DNA of 64,000 nucleotides from Amycolatopsis alkalitolerans (GTDB lineage: Bacteria; Actinomycetota; Actinomycetes; Mycobacteriales; Pseudonocardiaceae): positions 62,001 to 126,000 of the forward strand of contig NZ_VDFW01000012.1 in the NCBI RefSeq assembly GCF_006152065.1. Direction: 5' to 3'. Under the pieces are notes generated by a model. That model worked only from the letters and a program-made list of their open reading frames with translations, ran no database searches and was not told where the DNA came from. Shown in pieces: positions 17,984 through 27,054 of this stretch. Position 1 is the first letter of the stretch. Each line of letters begins with the position of its first letter. Both the position numbers and the translations under genes were made by a program.

Positions 17984-18348
17984 GCTGTCTCCGTCCTCGC
18001 GGCGATGGCCGAGATCTCCACCGACACACCCGCCACGACGAATCCGCACGTAACCGTTGTGCGGGCTGGGGGATCGACAGGGAACGCCGTCGCGAAGGCG
18101 GTGTTCCACGCCGTCGGTTTCGCGTCGGGGGCAAGGAACGCCGTGAGGGCGACGACGTCGCCGAGGAGACATCCGTGCTCGGCCAGCGTGTGGCCCAGAA
18201 CCTCGAAGACGTCGGCCGCCTGCTCGGCGAGTGTGCGCGGGCTGCCCGTCAGAACGGCAGGACTGACCAGCCCGGAGGTGAACACCAGGCCGGCCGCCGC
18301 GACGGCGCCCGCGAACGCGGGGCTCTGCCCGGCTACCCGATGGATCAC
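17980..18348 (-). CDS. ridA: RidA/YjgF-family deaminase
   Basis: 122-aa RidA-like protein (LVFTSGLVSPAVLTGSPRTL, QAADVFEVLGHTLAEHGC and DVVALTAFLA). RidA hydrolyses reactive enamines/imines released by amino-acid-metabolising enzymes, and the wider family includes pathway-specific hydrolases. The usual family arginine in RxxV near the C-terminus reads PARTTVTCGF, as expected. GTG at 18348 with GGAGG eight bases upstream; it overlaps the stop of the oxidase gene. The combination of FMN oxidase, RidA and SDR suggests handling of an amino- or hydroxy-acid imported by the linked ABC system (inference). Confidence 0.85.
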   Translation of the reverse strand: MIHRVAGQSPAFAGAVAAAGLVFTSGLVSPAVLTGSPRTLAEQAADVFEVLGHTLAEHGCLLGDVVALTAFLAPDAKPTAWNTAFATAFPVDPPARTTVTCGFVVAGVSVEISAIAARTETA

Positions 18349-19460
18349 GACGGCGACCTCCGGACCGCGCTCTCGTCGAGCTCCCGCACGCCGCCCCTGC
18401 CGAGCAGGGTGAGCACGGTGCCCAGCTCCGCCCGGATCAACTGGTGCACCCGGCGGACACCGGCCTCCCCGGCTGCCGCGAGGCCGTGCGCGGCGAGCCT
18501 GCCGATGACCACGACATCGGCCCCGAGCGCGAGCGCCTTCGCCACGTCCGCGCCCCGGCGGATACCACTGTCCAGGGCGACCCGCGCGCGGCCCGCGACC
18601 GCACGCACCACTTCCGGTAGCTGGTCCAACGCGGCCGGCGCGCCGTCGAGCTGGCGGCCTCCGTGGTTGGACACGAGGATCCCGGCGGCACCGGCCGCGA
18701 CCGCCGATTCGGCGTCGGCGCCGGTGAGGATCCCCTTGGCGAGCCATGGCAATGGCGAATCGGCGAGCGCGCCCGCCAGCCGGTCCCAGCTCCAGACCGG
18801 TTCGGTCCGATCGAACAGCTGCCCGAACACCGCCTGCGGTTCGGGCGAGCCGGCGGCCCGGTAGTTGCCCGTGATGATGGCCGGGTCGGGCGCGAACCTG
18901 TTGCGCAGGTTGCGCTCCCGCCAACCGCCCGTGGGGCAGTCGACCGTCACGCACAGCGCGTGATACCCGCACTCGGCCGCCCGCGCGATCATCGCCCGGA
19001 AGTTGTCCTCCGGGCCCATCGGGTGCAGCTGCGCGATCATCGCGGCGGCCGGTGCGGCCGCCCGCACCTCCTCCAGCGAGTGGCTGCCCGCCTCCGGCAC
19101 GATGCTCGCCACCCCCTCGGCTTCGTTCGCCCGCGCGACCGCGCGCTGGCCTTCGGGGTGGAAGAGCGCGTCGGCGCCGAACGGCGCGGTGAGCACCGGC
19201 ATGCTCAGGTCCACACCGAGAAACGAGGTCCGCGTCGAAGGTACGTCCGCGCCGCTCATCACGCGTGGCACGAAGGTCCACCGGCCGAACGCCTCCCGGT
19301 TGGCCCGCAGGGTGGACTCGTCGCCCGCGCCACCGGCTAGGAAGTCCCACACGTCCGCGGGCAGGGTTTCGCGGGCGGCGTCAACGATCTCGTCCAGTGT
19401 GGCGAACCGCTCCCCGCTGCCGTAGAAGGTGGCGGCCGCCGCGATGTCGCCCGATGTCAT
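18345..19460 (-). CDS. FMN-dependent alpha-hydroxy-acid oxidase/dehydrogenase
   Basis: 371-aa member of the lactate/glycolate/mandelate oxidase family. It contains TAPFGADALFHPEGQRA in the FMN-binding N-terminal half, WLAKGILTGADA with the FMN-contacting lysine, and the signature SNHGGRQLDGAPA with the catalytic His and substrate Arg. It oxidises 2-hydroxy acids to 2-keto acids; whether it uses O2 or a quinone cannot be told. ATG at 19460 overlaps the stop of the upstream ATPase (ATGA). Confidence 0.9.
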   Translation of the reverse strand: MTSGDIAAAATFYGSGERFATLDEIVDAARETLPADVWDFLAGGAGDESTLRANREAFGRWTFVPRVMSGADVPSTRTSFLGVDLSMPVLTAPFGADALFHPEGQRAVARANEAEGVASIVPEAGSHSLEEVRAAAPAAAMIAQLHPMGPEDNFRAMIARAAECGYHALCVTVDCPTGGWRERNLRNRFAPDPAIITGNYRAAGSPEPQAVFGQLFDRTEPVWSWDRLAGALADSPLPWLAKGILTGADAESAVAAGAAGILVSNHGGRQLDGAPAALDQLPEVVRAVAGRARVALDSGIRRGADVAKALALGADVVVIGRLAAHGLAAAGEAGVRRVHQLIRAELGTVLTLLGRGGVRELDESAVRRSPS

Positions 19461-20266
19461 AGGTTGACCTCCGTCTGGTGGCCGAGCAGGAGCCGGTCGC
19501 TGACCGCGTCACCGGAACCGCTGATCAGGTCGACGAGCCCGGCCGGACTCGTCGCGTCCTTCGTCGCGGCGTCGAGATCGGCGATGACCGTGCCGCGGCT
19601 GAGCACCAGCAGCCGCTCCCCCATCGCCAGCGCGTGTTCCATGTTGTGGGTGATCATCAAGGTGGTGCAGCCCATGTCCCGGACCAGCTCTTCGGTGAGC
19701 GCGAGTACCTTGGCGGCGGTCGCGGGGTCCAGCGCCGCGAGGTGTTCGTCGAGCAACAGGACCTCGGGCGCGCTCAACCCGGCCATCACCATGGTGAGGC
19801 TCTGCCGCTGCCCGGCCGACAGCAGTCCGACGCGGTCGGCGAGACGGTTCTCGAGACCGAGCCCGAGCAGCGCCAGTCGTTCCCGCATCCGCGCACGGCG
19901 TTTCGCCGACAAGGCGAACCGCAGGGTGCGGCGACGCCCACGGCTCATCGCGAGGGCGAGATTGTCCTCGATGCTCAGCTCCGGCGCGCTGCCGGCACGC
20001 GGGTCGTCGAAGACCCGGGCGACCGCGCCCGCGCGACGGTAGTCCGGCCATCCGGTGACGTCCCGCCCGCCGATGCGCACCCGTCCGCTCGTCGGGCGCG
20101 CGGCGCCGGAGATCGTCCGCACGACGCTGCTCTTGCCCGCGCCGTTGCTGCCGATGACCGTCGCGAACTGTCCGGTATGGACGGTGAGGGAGAGGCCGCG
20201 CAATGCGACGACCTCATCCACCCGGCCGCGGTTGTAGATCAGGTCGACTCCATCGAGCTCGAGCAT
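19457..20266 (-). CDS. ABC transporter ATP-binding protein
   Basis: 269-aa ABC ATPase with Walker A GSNGAGKSS, signature LSAGQRQSL, Walker B VLLLDEHLAALDP and the switch His (ITHN). It belongs to the cluster with a BPD_transp_2-type permease and a PF04392-type binding lipoprotein, an importer class linked in some bacteria to aromatic amino acids or nucleosides. The stop and start overlap with its neighbours supports a single mRNA. Confidence 0.92.
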   Translation of the reverse strand: MLELDGVDLIYNRGRVDEVVALRGLSLTVHTGQFATVIGSNGAGKSSVVRTISGAARPTSGRVRIGGRDVTGWPDYRRAGAVARVFDDPRAGSAPELSIEDNLALAMSRGRRRTLRFALSAKRRARMRERLALLGLGLENRLADRVGLLSAGQRQSLTMVMAGLSAPEVLLLDEHLAALDPATAAKVLALTEELVRDMGCTTLMITHNMEHALAMGERLLVLSRGTVIADLDAATKDATSPAGLVDLISGSGDAVSDRLLLGHQTEVNL

Positions 20267-21186
20267 CAGTAAGCCCTCCGCGCCGCGGGCACGAAACTCG
20301 CCACCCGGACCTTTCGGAACACCCGGCCGAGGTACCGTTCGGCCGCGACCGCGATCACCAGGGTGAGTGCGGTGACGCCGCGCAGATCGCCCGCGGGTAG
20401 CCCGATTCGCAGCGCGCCCACGAGAATCAACCGGTACAGCAAGGTTCCGGCGAGTACGCAGGCGACGATCCTGAAGACCTTCGAACCGGAGGGCCGGAGC
20501 AGCAGTTCACCCAGCAGCACCGCGCCCACGCCGGAAACGAAGACCCCGACACCCATGTTCACGTCGGCGTAGCCTTGCGTCTGCACCAGCAGCCCCGAGC
20601 CGAGACCGGCGAGCGCGTTGGACACGAACAGCGCGAGTGCGAGCACGGCGCGATCGTTGACGCCCTGACTGCGGGCCATGCCCGCGTTCACCCCGCTGGC
20701 CCGCAGCGCGAGGCCGATCTCGGTCCGCATCAGCAGCGCGTAGCCGGCCAGCACCACCAGCACGATCAGCCCCAGCAGCACCGAGATCGCCAGATCGGGA
20801 GAGCCACCGAACCCGGTCACCGCGGTCGTGAGGGTGCCGGCGGTCAGCAGGCTCAGCGTCGGAGCGCCGAGCACGTGCAGCGTGACACTGAAAAGTCCGA
20901 TGCTCATCACGAGACCTGCCAGCAGCACCGGCACGCGTAACCACAGGTGCAGACCCGCGGTCACGAGGCCGGCCGCACCACCGGCAAGAGCACCCAGCAA
21001 CAGGGCGGGCAGCGGGGCCAGCCCGGACACCGCCGCTACCGCCGTAACGGCACCACCGAGCGCGAAACTGCCCTCGACCGTCAGATCGAAGTCCGCGCGC
21101 ACCCGGAACACCGTGTAGATCCCGAGGAAAACCGGCACCATAGGCAGCCCGGTGACCAGGGTGTCGAGCACGACGCGGCCGATCAT
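20266..21186 (-). CDS. ABC transporter permease (BPD_transp_2 family)
   Basis: 306-aa hydrophobic protein with about eight to nine membrane segments, glycine/leucine-rich, of the branched-chain-type permease family. GVNAGMARSQGVN matches the cytoplasmic coupling loop (EAA-like) that contacts the ATPase. It starts 4 bp inside the end of the binding-protein gene and ends at the ATG of the ATPase gene. Confidence 0.9.
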   Translation of the reverse strand: MIGRVVLDTLVTGLPMVPVFLGIYTVFRVRADFDLTVEGSFALGGAVTAVAAVSGLAPLPALLLGALAGGAAGLVTAGLHLWLRVPVLLAGLVMSIGLFSVTLHVLGAPTLSLLTAGTLTTAVTGFGGSPDLAISVLLGLIVLVVLAGYALLMRTEIGLALRASGVNAGMARSQGVNDRAVLALALFVSNALAGLGSGLLVQTQGYADVNMGVGVFVSGVGAVLLGELLLRPSGSKVFRIVACVLAGTLLYRLILVGALRIGLPAGDLRGVTALTLVIAVAAERYLGRVFRKVRVASFVPAARRAY

Positions 21187-22175
21187 TTGACCACCGCCTT
21201 GGCCAGGATGTCCTGCGGCACGGTCACCTTGAGACTGTCCATTGTGTTCTTGTTGAGCTCGAACTCCACACCGCTCGGCTGCCCGAAGCCGATCTCCCCC
21301 GGGTTCGCTCCGGCCAGCACCTTGGCCGCTGCCTCGGCCGCCAGCTCCCCGACCACCGGATAGTTCGGCCCGATGCTGGCCAGCACGCCCGGGACGCCGG
21401 CGTCACCGCCGCACACGTAGACCGGCAGCTTCGCCGCCGCCGCCGTCGAGCCCACGGCGGCGAGCCCGGCGAAGACTGTCGCGTCCGGTCCGATGAGGAT
21501 GGCGTCCGCCCTCCCGACGAGGCCGCGCGCACCAGTTGGCACGTCGCCGGCTCCGGAGATCGAGGACTCCACAAGGGACAGTCCGGGGTGCGACGCCACC
21601 GCCTTGCGGAGTGCTTCCACCCACACCTGCATGTTCTTGTTCGACGGATCGTAAATGGTGCCGATGCGCGTGGGGGTGGGGCCGACCTTCAGAATCTGGT
21701 CGAGCAGCCGTGCGGGGTCGACGTAATCGGTACTGCCGGTGACGTTGCCGGCCGGCGACGTGAGCGACCTCGCGACGCCGCTGCCGACGGGATCGCCCAT
21801 CGCGATGGCGAAGATGGGCCGGTCACGAACCTGCTGGGCGAGCGCGATCACCGCCGGGGTCCCGATTACCGCGAAGGCGTCGTCATCCGATCCGGCGAAG
21901 TCACGAGCGATACCACTGATCAGACTCTGATCGCCCTGGGCGTTCTTGACCTCGAAGGTGATCTTCTTCGGCGCCAGCAAAGCGGTGAGCTTGCGCTCGA
22001 AGGCCGTCACCGTGTCGCCGAGCACGGTCGCCTCGGCCACCTGCAACACGCCGATGCGGTAGGAGTCCTTCCCTGCCAAGGACGAACTCGTACCGGGCGA
22101 TGCGGTGCCGCAGGCGCCGGCAAGCAGGGTGGCCGCGAGCGCGGCGGGTAATCGCATCATACGGCTGACTTTCAC
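21183..22175 (-). CDS. ABC transporter substrate-binding lipoprotein (PF04392 type)
   Basis: About 330-aa exported lipoprotein. The signal peptide ends in LAGAC (lipobox), then a Ser/Gly/Thr linker and an ABC_sub_bind-type fold (YRIGVLQVAEA, AVIGTPAVIALAQ, RIGTIYDPSNKN, GEIGFGQPSGVEF). I chose the second of two adjacent GTG codons (22175) because GGAGG stands at proper spacing; a longer frame starts at 22193. First gene of the operon to 17201. Upstream lies a perfect 8-bp inverted repeat. Family members bind tyrosine, tryptophan or related ligands, but the ligand here is not determined. Confidence 0.88.
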   Translation of the reverse strand: MKVSRMMRLPAALAATLLAGACGTASPGTSSSLAGKDSYRIGVLQVAEATVLGDTVTAFERKLTALLAPKKITFEVKNAQGDQSLISGIARDFAGSDDDAFAVIGTPAVIALAQQVRDRPIFAIAMGDPVGSGVARSLTSPAGNVTGSTDYVDPARLLDQILKVGPTPTRIGTIYDPSNKNMQVWVEALRKAVASHPGLSLVESSISGAGDVPTGARGLVGRADAILIGPDATVFAGLAAVGSTAAAAKLPVYVCGGDAGVPGVLASIGPNYPVVGELAAEAAAKVLAGANPGEIGFGQPSGVEFELNKNTMDSLKVTVPQDILAKAVVK

Positions 22176-22204
22176 CACTGCCTCCAGGGGCACGATGTGA
22201 GAAC

Positions 22205-22228
22205 TTCTTCTCCATTAGGTGAGAAGAA
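22205..22228 (-). promoter_or_regulatory. Inverted repeat TTCTTCTC-N8-GAGAAGAA upstream of the ABC operon
   Basis: Perfect 8-bp arms with an 8-bp spacer lie 30-53 bp before the binding-protein start. Related direct copies of TGAGAACTT flank it (22198-22206 and near 22265). It could be an operator or an RNA stem; no cognate regulator gene is adjacent. Confidence 0.5.
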
Positions 22229-22292
22229 CGCTAAGAGCACGTTCAGCTTCAGTCAACCTCTAGTTGAGAACTTTTCCTCGTTTTAACGAAGC

Positions 22293-23042
22293 TCATCGAC
22301 CGGCCCAGCGAGGCGACCGCCGCGCCAGAAACGCCTCGATGCCTTCCTGGGCGTCCGCACTGCCGAGCACCGGTTGCCACAATGCCGCCAGTTCCGCCGC
22401 CATCTCTCGCAGGTGGACGGCGGAGGACAGCCGGACCATCTGTTTCGCCGCCAGCGCGGTCAACGGAGCCCCAGCCGCTACCCGTCGCGCCAGCGCGCAC
22501 GCATCCCCGAGCAGATCGCCCGGCGATACCACCGCGTTGACCAGACCGAGTTCGTAGGCGCGCTGGGCACCGATGGGGTCGCCGGTGAGCAGCAGCTCCA
22601 GCACCGCGCGCGGCGGGAGCAACCACGGCAGCCCCGCCGCCCAGGACAACGACCGTCCGAGCTTCACTTCCGGTACCGCGAACCGCGCGCCGGTCGCGGC
22701 CACGCAGAGATCACACACTTGCAGCAGCAGGAAACCCGCGCCATAGGCCGCCCCGTTGACCGCGGCGACCAACGGCTTGCGCAGTCGCAGTCCGTCGATG
22801 AACCGCCGCATCGGCTCGGGGTCCTCGCTCAGTTCGCGCAGATCACCACCGGCACAGAACGCCCGCTCCCCCGCGCCGGTCAGCACCCCGACGCGTACGC
22901 CGGCATCCGCGTCCATCGCCGCGAACGCGGCGAGCAACTGCTGCCTGGCCGCGGCGTTGAGCGCGTTGCCCGCCTCCGGCCGGTCGATGGTCAGCACCGC
23001 GATTTCGTCCTCGGTCCGGTACCGGACAAACTCCGCACTCAT
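22293..23042 (-). CDS. Enoyl-CoA hydratase/isomerase family protein
   Basis: 249-aa crotonase-fold protein. The CoA-binding and oxyanion-hole segments are visible (RPEAGNALN, AFCAGGDLREL, AAYGAGFLLLQVCDLCVA). The C-terminal region matches hydratases, but the catalytic pair of glutamates is not certain, so a hydratase, isomerase or lyase role is possible. ATG at 23042 with GGAG upstream. It is single, and divergent from the tetR gene at 23090 with a 47-bp gap, so it is probably the target of that repressor. Confidence 0.88.
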   Translation of the reverse strand: MSAEFVRYRTEDEIAVLTIDRPEAGNALNAAARQQLLAAFAAMDADAGVRVGVLTGAGERAFCAGGDLRELSEDPEPMRRFIDGLRLRKPLVAAVNGAAYGAGFLLLQVCDLCVAATGARFAVPEVKLGRSLSWAAGLPWLLPPRAVLELLLTGDPIGAQRAYELGLVNAVVSPGDLLGDACALARRVAAGAPLTALAAKQMVRLSSAVHLREMAAELAALWQPVLGSADAQEGIEAFLARRSPRWAGR

Positions 23043-23089
23043 GCTCGCTCCTTGTCGTGGCCGTGCCAAAATGAGCCCAAGGAGGGTTC

Positions 23090-23692
23090 ATGGCACGTCG
23101 TTCGGTGGGGATTCGCAGGGACAGCGCCGAGACGCGCGATCGGTTGCTGGACACCGCGGCACTGCTGCTCGCCGAGCGCGGTACCGCGTTCACGCTGCCG
23201 GATCTGGCGCGCGCGGCCGGCATCTCGTCGGCCACGGTCTACCGGCACTTCGCGGACGTCCAGGAGGTCCACCGCGAGTTCTACTACCGCCTGATCGACG
23301 AACTGGTCGACGACCTCGGCAACGTGTCGGCCCGTGCGCGCGGCCGCCGCAGGTTCGAAGCCATCTGCGACCGCTGGGCGGCGTGCGCGGCACTGTGGGG
23401 GCGCGCGGCGACCCACATCCGCAGCGCGGAGGGATTCCTGGCGCGCGTCCACCACGCGGACCCGCCGACGTCGACCCTGTTCGGCATCCTCGAGCCGGCG
23501 ATCGAGGAGATCATCGAAGACGGGACGATACCGGCGCAGGAGACCGACTACGCGGTACTCATCTGGATCACGATCTTCGACGAGCGCGTCATCGTCGATC
23601 TGTCGGAAACCCTGCGCTGGTCGACGAAACGCATCGCACGCACTCTCTCGGCCTCGGTACTGGGCGCGCTCGGCGGCGATCCGGCGGCCTGA
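23090..23692 (+). CDS. TetR-family transcriptional regulator
   Basis: 200-aa regulator with an N-terminal TetR helix-turn-helix (FTLPDLARAAGISSATVYRHFADVQEVHREFY, about 40-75) and a variable ligand domain. AAGGAGG stands just ahead of the ATG. The 47-bp divergent gap to the enoyl-CoA hydratase gene is too short for two independent promoters with separate operators, which suggests shared control. It converges with the thiolase gene; the small hairpin GACGG-GCCGG-CCGTC (23691-23705) lies at the junction. Confidence 0.92.
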   Translation: MARRSVGIRRDSAETRDRLLDTAALLLAERGTAFTLPDLARAAGISSATVYRHFADVQEVHREFYYRLIDELVDDLGNVSARARGRRRFEAICDRWAACAALWGRAATHIRSAEGFLARVHHADPPTSTLFGILEPAIEEIIEDGTIPAQETDYAVLIWITIFDERVIVDLSETLRWSTKRIARTLSASVLGALGGDPAA

Positions 23693-23703
23693 CGGGCCGG
23701 CCG

Positions 23704-24873
23704 TCACGGCCTTTCGATGATCGTCGCGTTGGCCATGCCACCCGCCTCGCACATCGTCTGCAAGCCGAACCGCCCTCCGGTGGACTCCAGCACGTTGAGC
23801 AGGGTCACGAGCAGCCTCGTCCCGGAGGAGCCGAGCGCGTGGCCGAGCGCGATCGCGCCGCCGTGGATGTTCAGCCGCGCCGGGTCCGCGCCCGTTTCGC
23901 GCAGCCACGCGAGCGGAACGCACGCGAACGCCTCGTTGAGCTCGTACGCGTCGAGGTCACCGATGGTCATTCCGGCCCGGTCGAGCACCTTTCGGGTGGC
24001 CGGGATCGGTCCGGTGAGCATCAGCAGCGGGTCGTCCCCGACGACCGAGAACGCGTGGAACCGGGCCCGCGCGCACAACCCGAGCGATCGGGCCCTGCGC
24101 TCGCTCATGATCAGCACCGCGGACGCGCCATCGGTCAACGGAGACGAGTTGCCCGGGGTGACGTTCCACTCGATATCGGGAAACCGGGCGGCCATCTCGT
24201 CGGTCCGGAACGACGGCCTCAGCCCGGCGAGCGCGTCGGCCGTGGTGTCGTGGCGAACCGTCTCATCGACAACGAGACCGGGCGCCTCCGCCACGCCCGC
24301 CACCTCGGCCGCGAAGTCACCCGCGTGCCACGCCGCGGCGGCGCGCCGGTGCGACTCGGCGCTGAACTCGTCCAGCTCCGCACGGCCGAGCTTCCACCGT
24401 GCGGCAACGAGTTCGGCGGAGATCCCCTGGTGCACCAGCCCCTCGGGATAACGAGACGCGTGGCGCTCACCCATGCCCGGCGGCCGGGAGCTGCCGAGCT
24501 GGATCGTGCTCATCGATTCGACACCGGCGGCAATGACGATGTCGTACGCACCGGCCAGCACACCCTGCGCGGCGAACGCGGCGGCCTGCTGGCTCGACCC
24601 GCACTGCCGGTTGATCGTCGTGGCCGGCACCGACTCCGGCAGGCCGGCCGCGAGCGCCGCGGTGCGGGCGATGTTGCCCGACTGAGCACCGACCTGCTGC
24701 ACACACCCGACGATGACGTCCTCGACCAGCGCGGGGTCGATACCCGTCCGTGCCACCACCGTCCGCAGCACACCGGCGAGCAGGTCGGCGGGATGGACCG
24801 ACGCCAGTGCGCCACCGGTCTTGCCCTTGCCCGCCGGCGTGCGCACGGCCGCCACGATCACCGCGTCGCTCAC
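23704..24873 (-). CDS. Thiolase (acetyl-CoA acyltransferase)
   Basis: 389-aa type II thiolase that cleaves 3-ketoacyl-CoA with CoA, or the reverse. The nucleophile Cys91 stands in NRQCGSS, the later motifs are NEAFA and GGAIALGHALGSSG with the catalytic His, and the second Cys is in MCEAGGMANA. GTG start at 24873 overlaps the MFS stop (GTGA). Last gene of a seven-gene operon from 30726; expected to release acetyl- or propionyl-CoA at the end of a beta-oxidation-like ring or side-chain pathway. Confidence 0.93.
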   Translation of the reverse strand: MSDAVIVAAVRTPAGKGKTGGALASVHPADLLAGVLRTVVARTGIDPALVEDVIVGCVQQVGAQSGNIARTAALAAGLPESVPATTINRQCGSSQQAAAFAAQGVLAGAYDIVIAAGVESMSTIQLGSSRPPGMGERHASRYPEGLVHQGISAELVAARWKLGRAELDEFSAESHRRAAAAWHAGDFAAEVAGVAEAPGLVVDETVRHDTTADALAGLRPSFRTDEMAARFPDIEWNVTPGNSSPLTDGASAVLIMSERRARSLGLCARARFHAFSVVGDDPLLMLTGPIPATRKVLDRAGMTIGDLDAYELNEAFACVPLAWLRETGADPARLNIHGGAIALGHALGSSGTRLLVTLLNVLESTGGRFGLQTMCEAGGMANATIIERP

Positions 24874-26210
24874 CCGGCCACCTCCGCACCGGCCGTATCT
24901 ACTATGGACACCGACTCCTCCCGTTCGCGCAGCGGCCGTTCCGACCACGCGAGCACACCCGCGAAGGTGATCAGGCAACCGACGACCATGTAGGCCGACA
25001 CCGAGAGCGAGGTGCCCGTCGTGGCGAGGAGCCAGGCCGCCACCAGCGGGGCGAAGCCGCCCCCGATCACCGCACCGAGCGCGTAGGCCAGCGACGCCCC
25101 GCTGTAGCGCACGGCGGCCGGGAAGAGTTCCGCGTACGCGGCCGCCTGCGGGCCGTAGGTCACTCCGAGCCCGAAGGCCAGCCCGAACACCGCGAGCAGC
25201 ATCCACGGCAGCGAACCGGTGTCCAGCAGCAGGAACATCGGAAACGACCATGCCGCGAGCGCGACGGTACCGAGCAGGTACGTGCGGCGCCGCCCGAGGC
25301 GGTCGGACCACCTGGCCCCGAGCACCGTCCACAATGCCCACGACAGCGCGCCCACCACGCCGACCAGCAACATCGCCGAGCGGCTCACGTGCAGCTTCTG
25401 CGTTCCGTAGGAGCCGATGAACGCGATCAGGAGGTAGCCACAGAGGTTGACGCCGACGAACAGCGCCGAGGCGACGACGACCGCGCGCAGATGGGTCCGC
25501 ACCAACACCGCGAGTGGCGCGCTGCGACGCGCTCTGGTCCGGCGCAACTCCGCGAACACCGGCGTCTCCGCGACCCGGGCACGGATCACGAGCCCCACCG
25601 CGACCAGCACGACGCTGAGCAGGAACGGGATGCGCCAGCCCCAGGCCAGGAACTGCTCCGGTGTCGTGGCGGCCGAGACGGCCAGCAGCACCAGATTGGC
25701 CAGTACCAGACCGAACGGCCCGCCCAGTTGCGGGAACGCCCCGAACAGGCCCCGGCGGCCGGGTGGCGCGTGCTCGACGGCAAGCAGCGCGGCACCGCCC
25801 CATTCGCCGCCGGCGGAAATCCCTTGCAGGAAGCGCAGGACGACCAGCAGCACCGGGGCGGTGACCCCGATGGCGGCGTACCCGGGGAGCAGGCCGATGG
25901 CGGTCGTCGAGCCGCCCATCAGGATCAGGGTCGCCACCAGCATCGCCCGGCGGCCGAAAAGATCACCGAGATGCCCGGCGACGATGCCACCGAGCGGCCG
26001 GGCGAGGAAGCTGACGCCGACCGTGGCGAACGACGCGAGCAGCGCCGAAGCCGGTTCCAGGCCGGGAAAGAACAGCTTGTCGAACACCAGGCCGGCGGCG
26101 GCGGCGAAGACCAGGAAGTCGTACCACTCGATGGTGGTGCCGACCAGGCTGGCCCACGCGACGCGCCGCAGGTGCGGGGTGACGGCGGTCGTGGGCTGGG
26201 TGGGGTTCAT
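24870..26210 (-). CDS. MFS transporter, metabolite:H+ symporter (MHS) type
   Basis: 446-aa carrier with twelve membrane segments. TTIEWYDFLVFAAAAGLVF and SFLARPLGGIVAGHLGDLFGRR are hallmarks of the MHS subgroup (citrate, proline/betaine, shikimate and aromatic-acid transporters). A second-half loop has RWSDRLGRRRT. ATG at 26210 with AGGAG. It lies between aldolase and thiolase genes in the catabolic operon, so it most likely imports the pathway's acid substrate. Confidence 0.92.
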   Translation of the reverse strand: MNPTQPTTAVTPHLRRVAWASLVGTTIEWYDFLVFAAAAGLVFDKLFFPGLEPASALLASFATVGVSFLARPLGGIVAGHLGDLFGRRAMLVATLILMGGSTTAIGLLPGYAAIGVTAPVLLVVLRFLQGISAGGEWGGAALLAVEHAPPGRRGLFGAFPQLGGPFGLVLANLVLLAVSAATTPEQFLAWGWRIPFLLSVVLVAVGLVIRARVAETPVFAELRRTRARRSAPLAVLVRTHLRAVVVASALFVGVNLCGYLLIAFIGSYGTQKLHVSRSAMLLVGVVGALSWALWTVLGARWSDRLGRRRTYLLGTVALAAWSFPMFLLLDTGSLPWMLLAVFGLAFGLGVTYGPQAAAYAELFPAAVRYSGASLAYALGAVIGGGFAPLVAAWLLATTGTSLSVSAYMVVGCLITFAGVLAWSERPLREREESVSIVDTAGAEVAG

Positions 26211-26239
26211 CGGCACTCCTCTGGGCCGGGGACGGGGAC

Positions 26240-27013
26240 TCAGTCGAGGACGTCGGGCTGGTTGCGGACGATCTCCTGATACAGCGGCTGGAAGCTGAAC
26301 CAGGCCGCCCGGGGCGTGCCCATGGTGTCGCGGACGGCGCGCGCGTCCTCCGGTTCGGCCGGCCGCGGCGACCCGGCGGATTCGGCGAGGAACTGCACAT
26401 GCGCGCTGTGCTCGAACGCGATGAACCACCAGGCGGCCTCGTCCACGCTCTGCCCGACGGTCACGACGCCGTGATTGCGCAGCACGGCCGCGCGATGCGG
26501 GCCGAGATCCTGCGCGATCGCCTTGGCCTTGAGGTCCTCGAGCGTCACACCGGTGTGCTCGTCGTGGATCACGTGATCTTCGAAGAACATGCAGCCTTCG
26601 TTGGTGAGCGGCTGCAGCGGACGGTTCATCGCCGACCATGCCGATCCGTACACGCTGTGGGCATGCGCGGCCGCGACCACGTCCGGCCGGGCGGCGTGCA
26701 CCTCCGAGTGGATCCGGAACGCGGCGGTGTTGAGGATCCCGTCGCCTGCCACGACGCGGCCGTCGTGGTCGACGAGGATCAGGTCGGAGGCCCGCATCGC
26801 GCCGAAGTGCAGCCCGAACGGGTTGACCCAGAACCGGTCCGGATATTCGGGATCGCGCGCGGTGATGTGGCCGGCCACCCCCATGTCGAAGCCGAACCGG
26901 GCGAAGACCCGCAGTGCGACGGCAAGCCGCTGTTTGCGGTCCAGGCGCTCCTGTTCGACCGAGCCGAACGCAGGCGGTTCGGCGAAGATCATCTTGGTCG
27001 GCGTCTGCGTCAT
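26240..27013 (-). CDS. Class II aldolase/adducin-family protein
   Basis: 257-aa zinc-aldolase-fold protein (FGFDMGVAGHITARDPE at the start, AAHAHSVYG with two metal-ligand histidines, LRNHGVVTVG with a third). The family includes sugar-phosphate aldolases and also decarboxylases or hydrolases acting on aromatic intermediates. ATG at 27013 with AAGGAG. In a CoA-ester catabolic operon it may cleave a C-C bond in a hydroxylated intermediate (inference). Confidence 0.88.
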   Translation of the reverse strand: MTQTPTKMIFAEPPAFGSVEQERLDRKQRLAVALRVFARFGFDMGVAGHITARDPEYPDRFWVNPFGLHFGAMRASDLILVDHDGRVVAGDGILNTAAFRIHSEVHAARPDVVAAAHAHSVYGSAWSAMNRPLQPLTNEGCMFFEDHVIHDEHTGVTLEDLKAKAIAQDLGPHRAAVLRNHGVVTVGQSVDEAAWWFIAFEHSAHVQFLAESAGSPRPAEPEDARAVRDTMGTPRAAWFSFQPLYQEIVRNQPDVLD

Positions 27014-27054
27014 GACGGAACTCCTTGCTGGCAGTGACAGTTCGAGCGGCGGGT

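Noticed and set aside
24750-26279. Plus-strand open frame opposite the MHS transporter
   Set aside because: Arg/Gln/His-rich shadow frame; the minus strand encodes a full twelve-segment carrier with conserved motifs.
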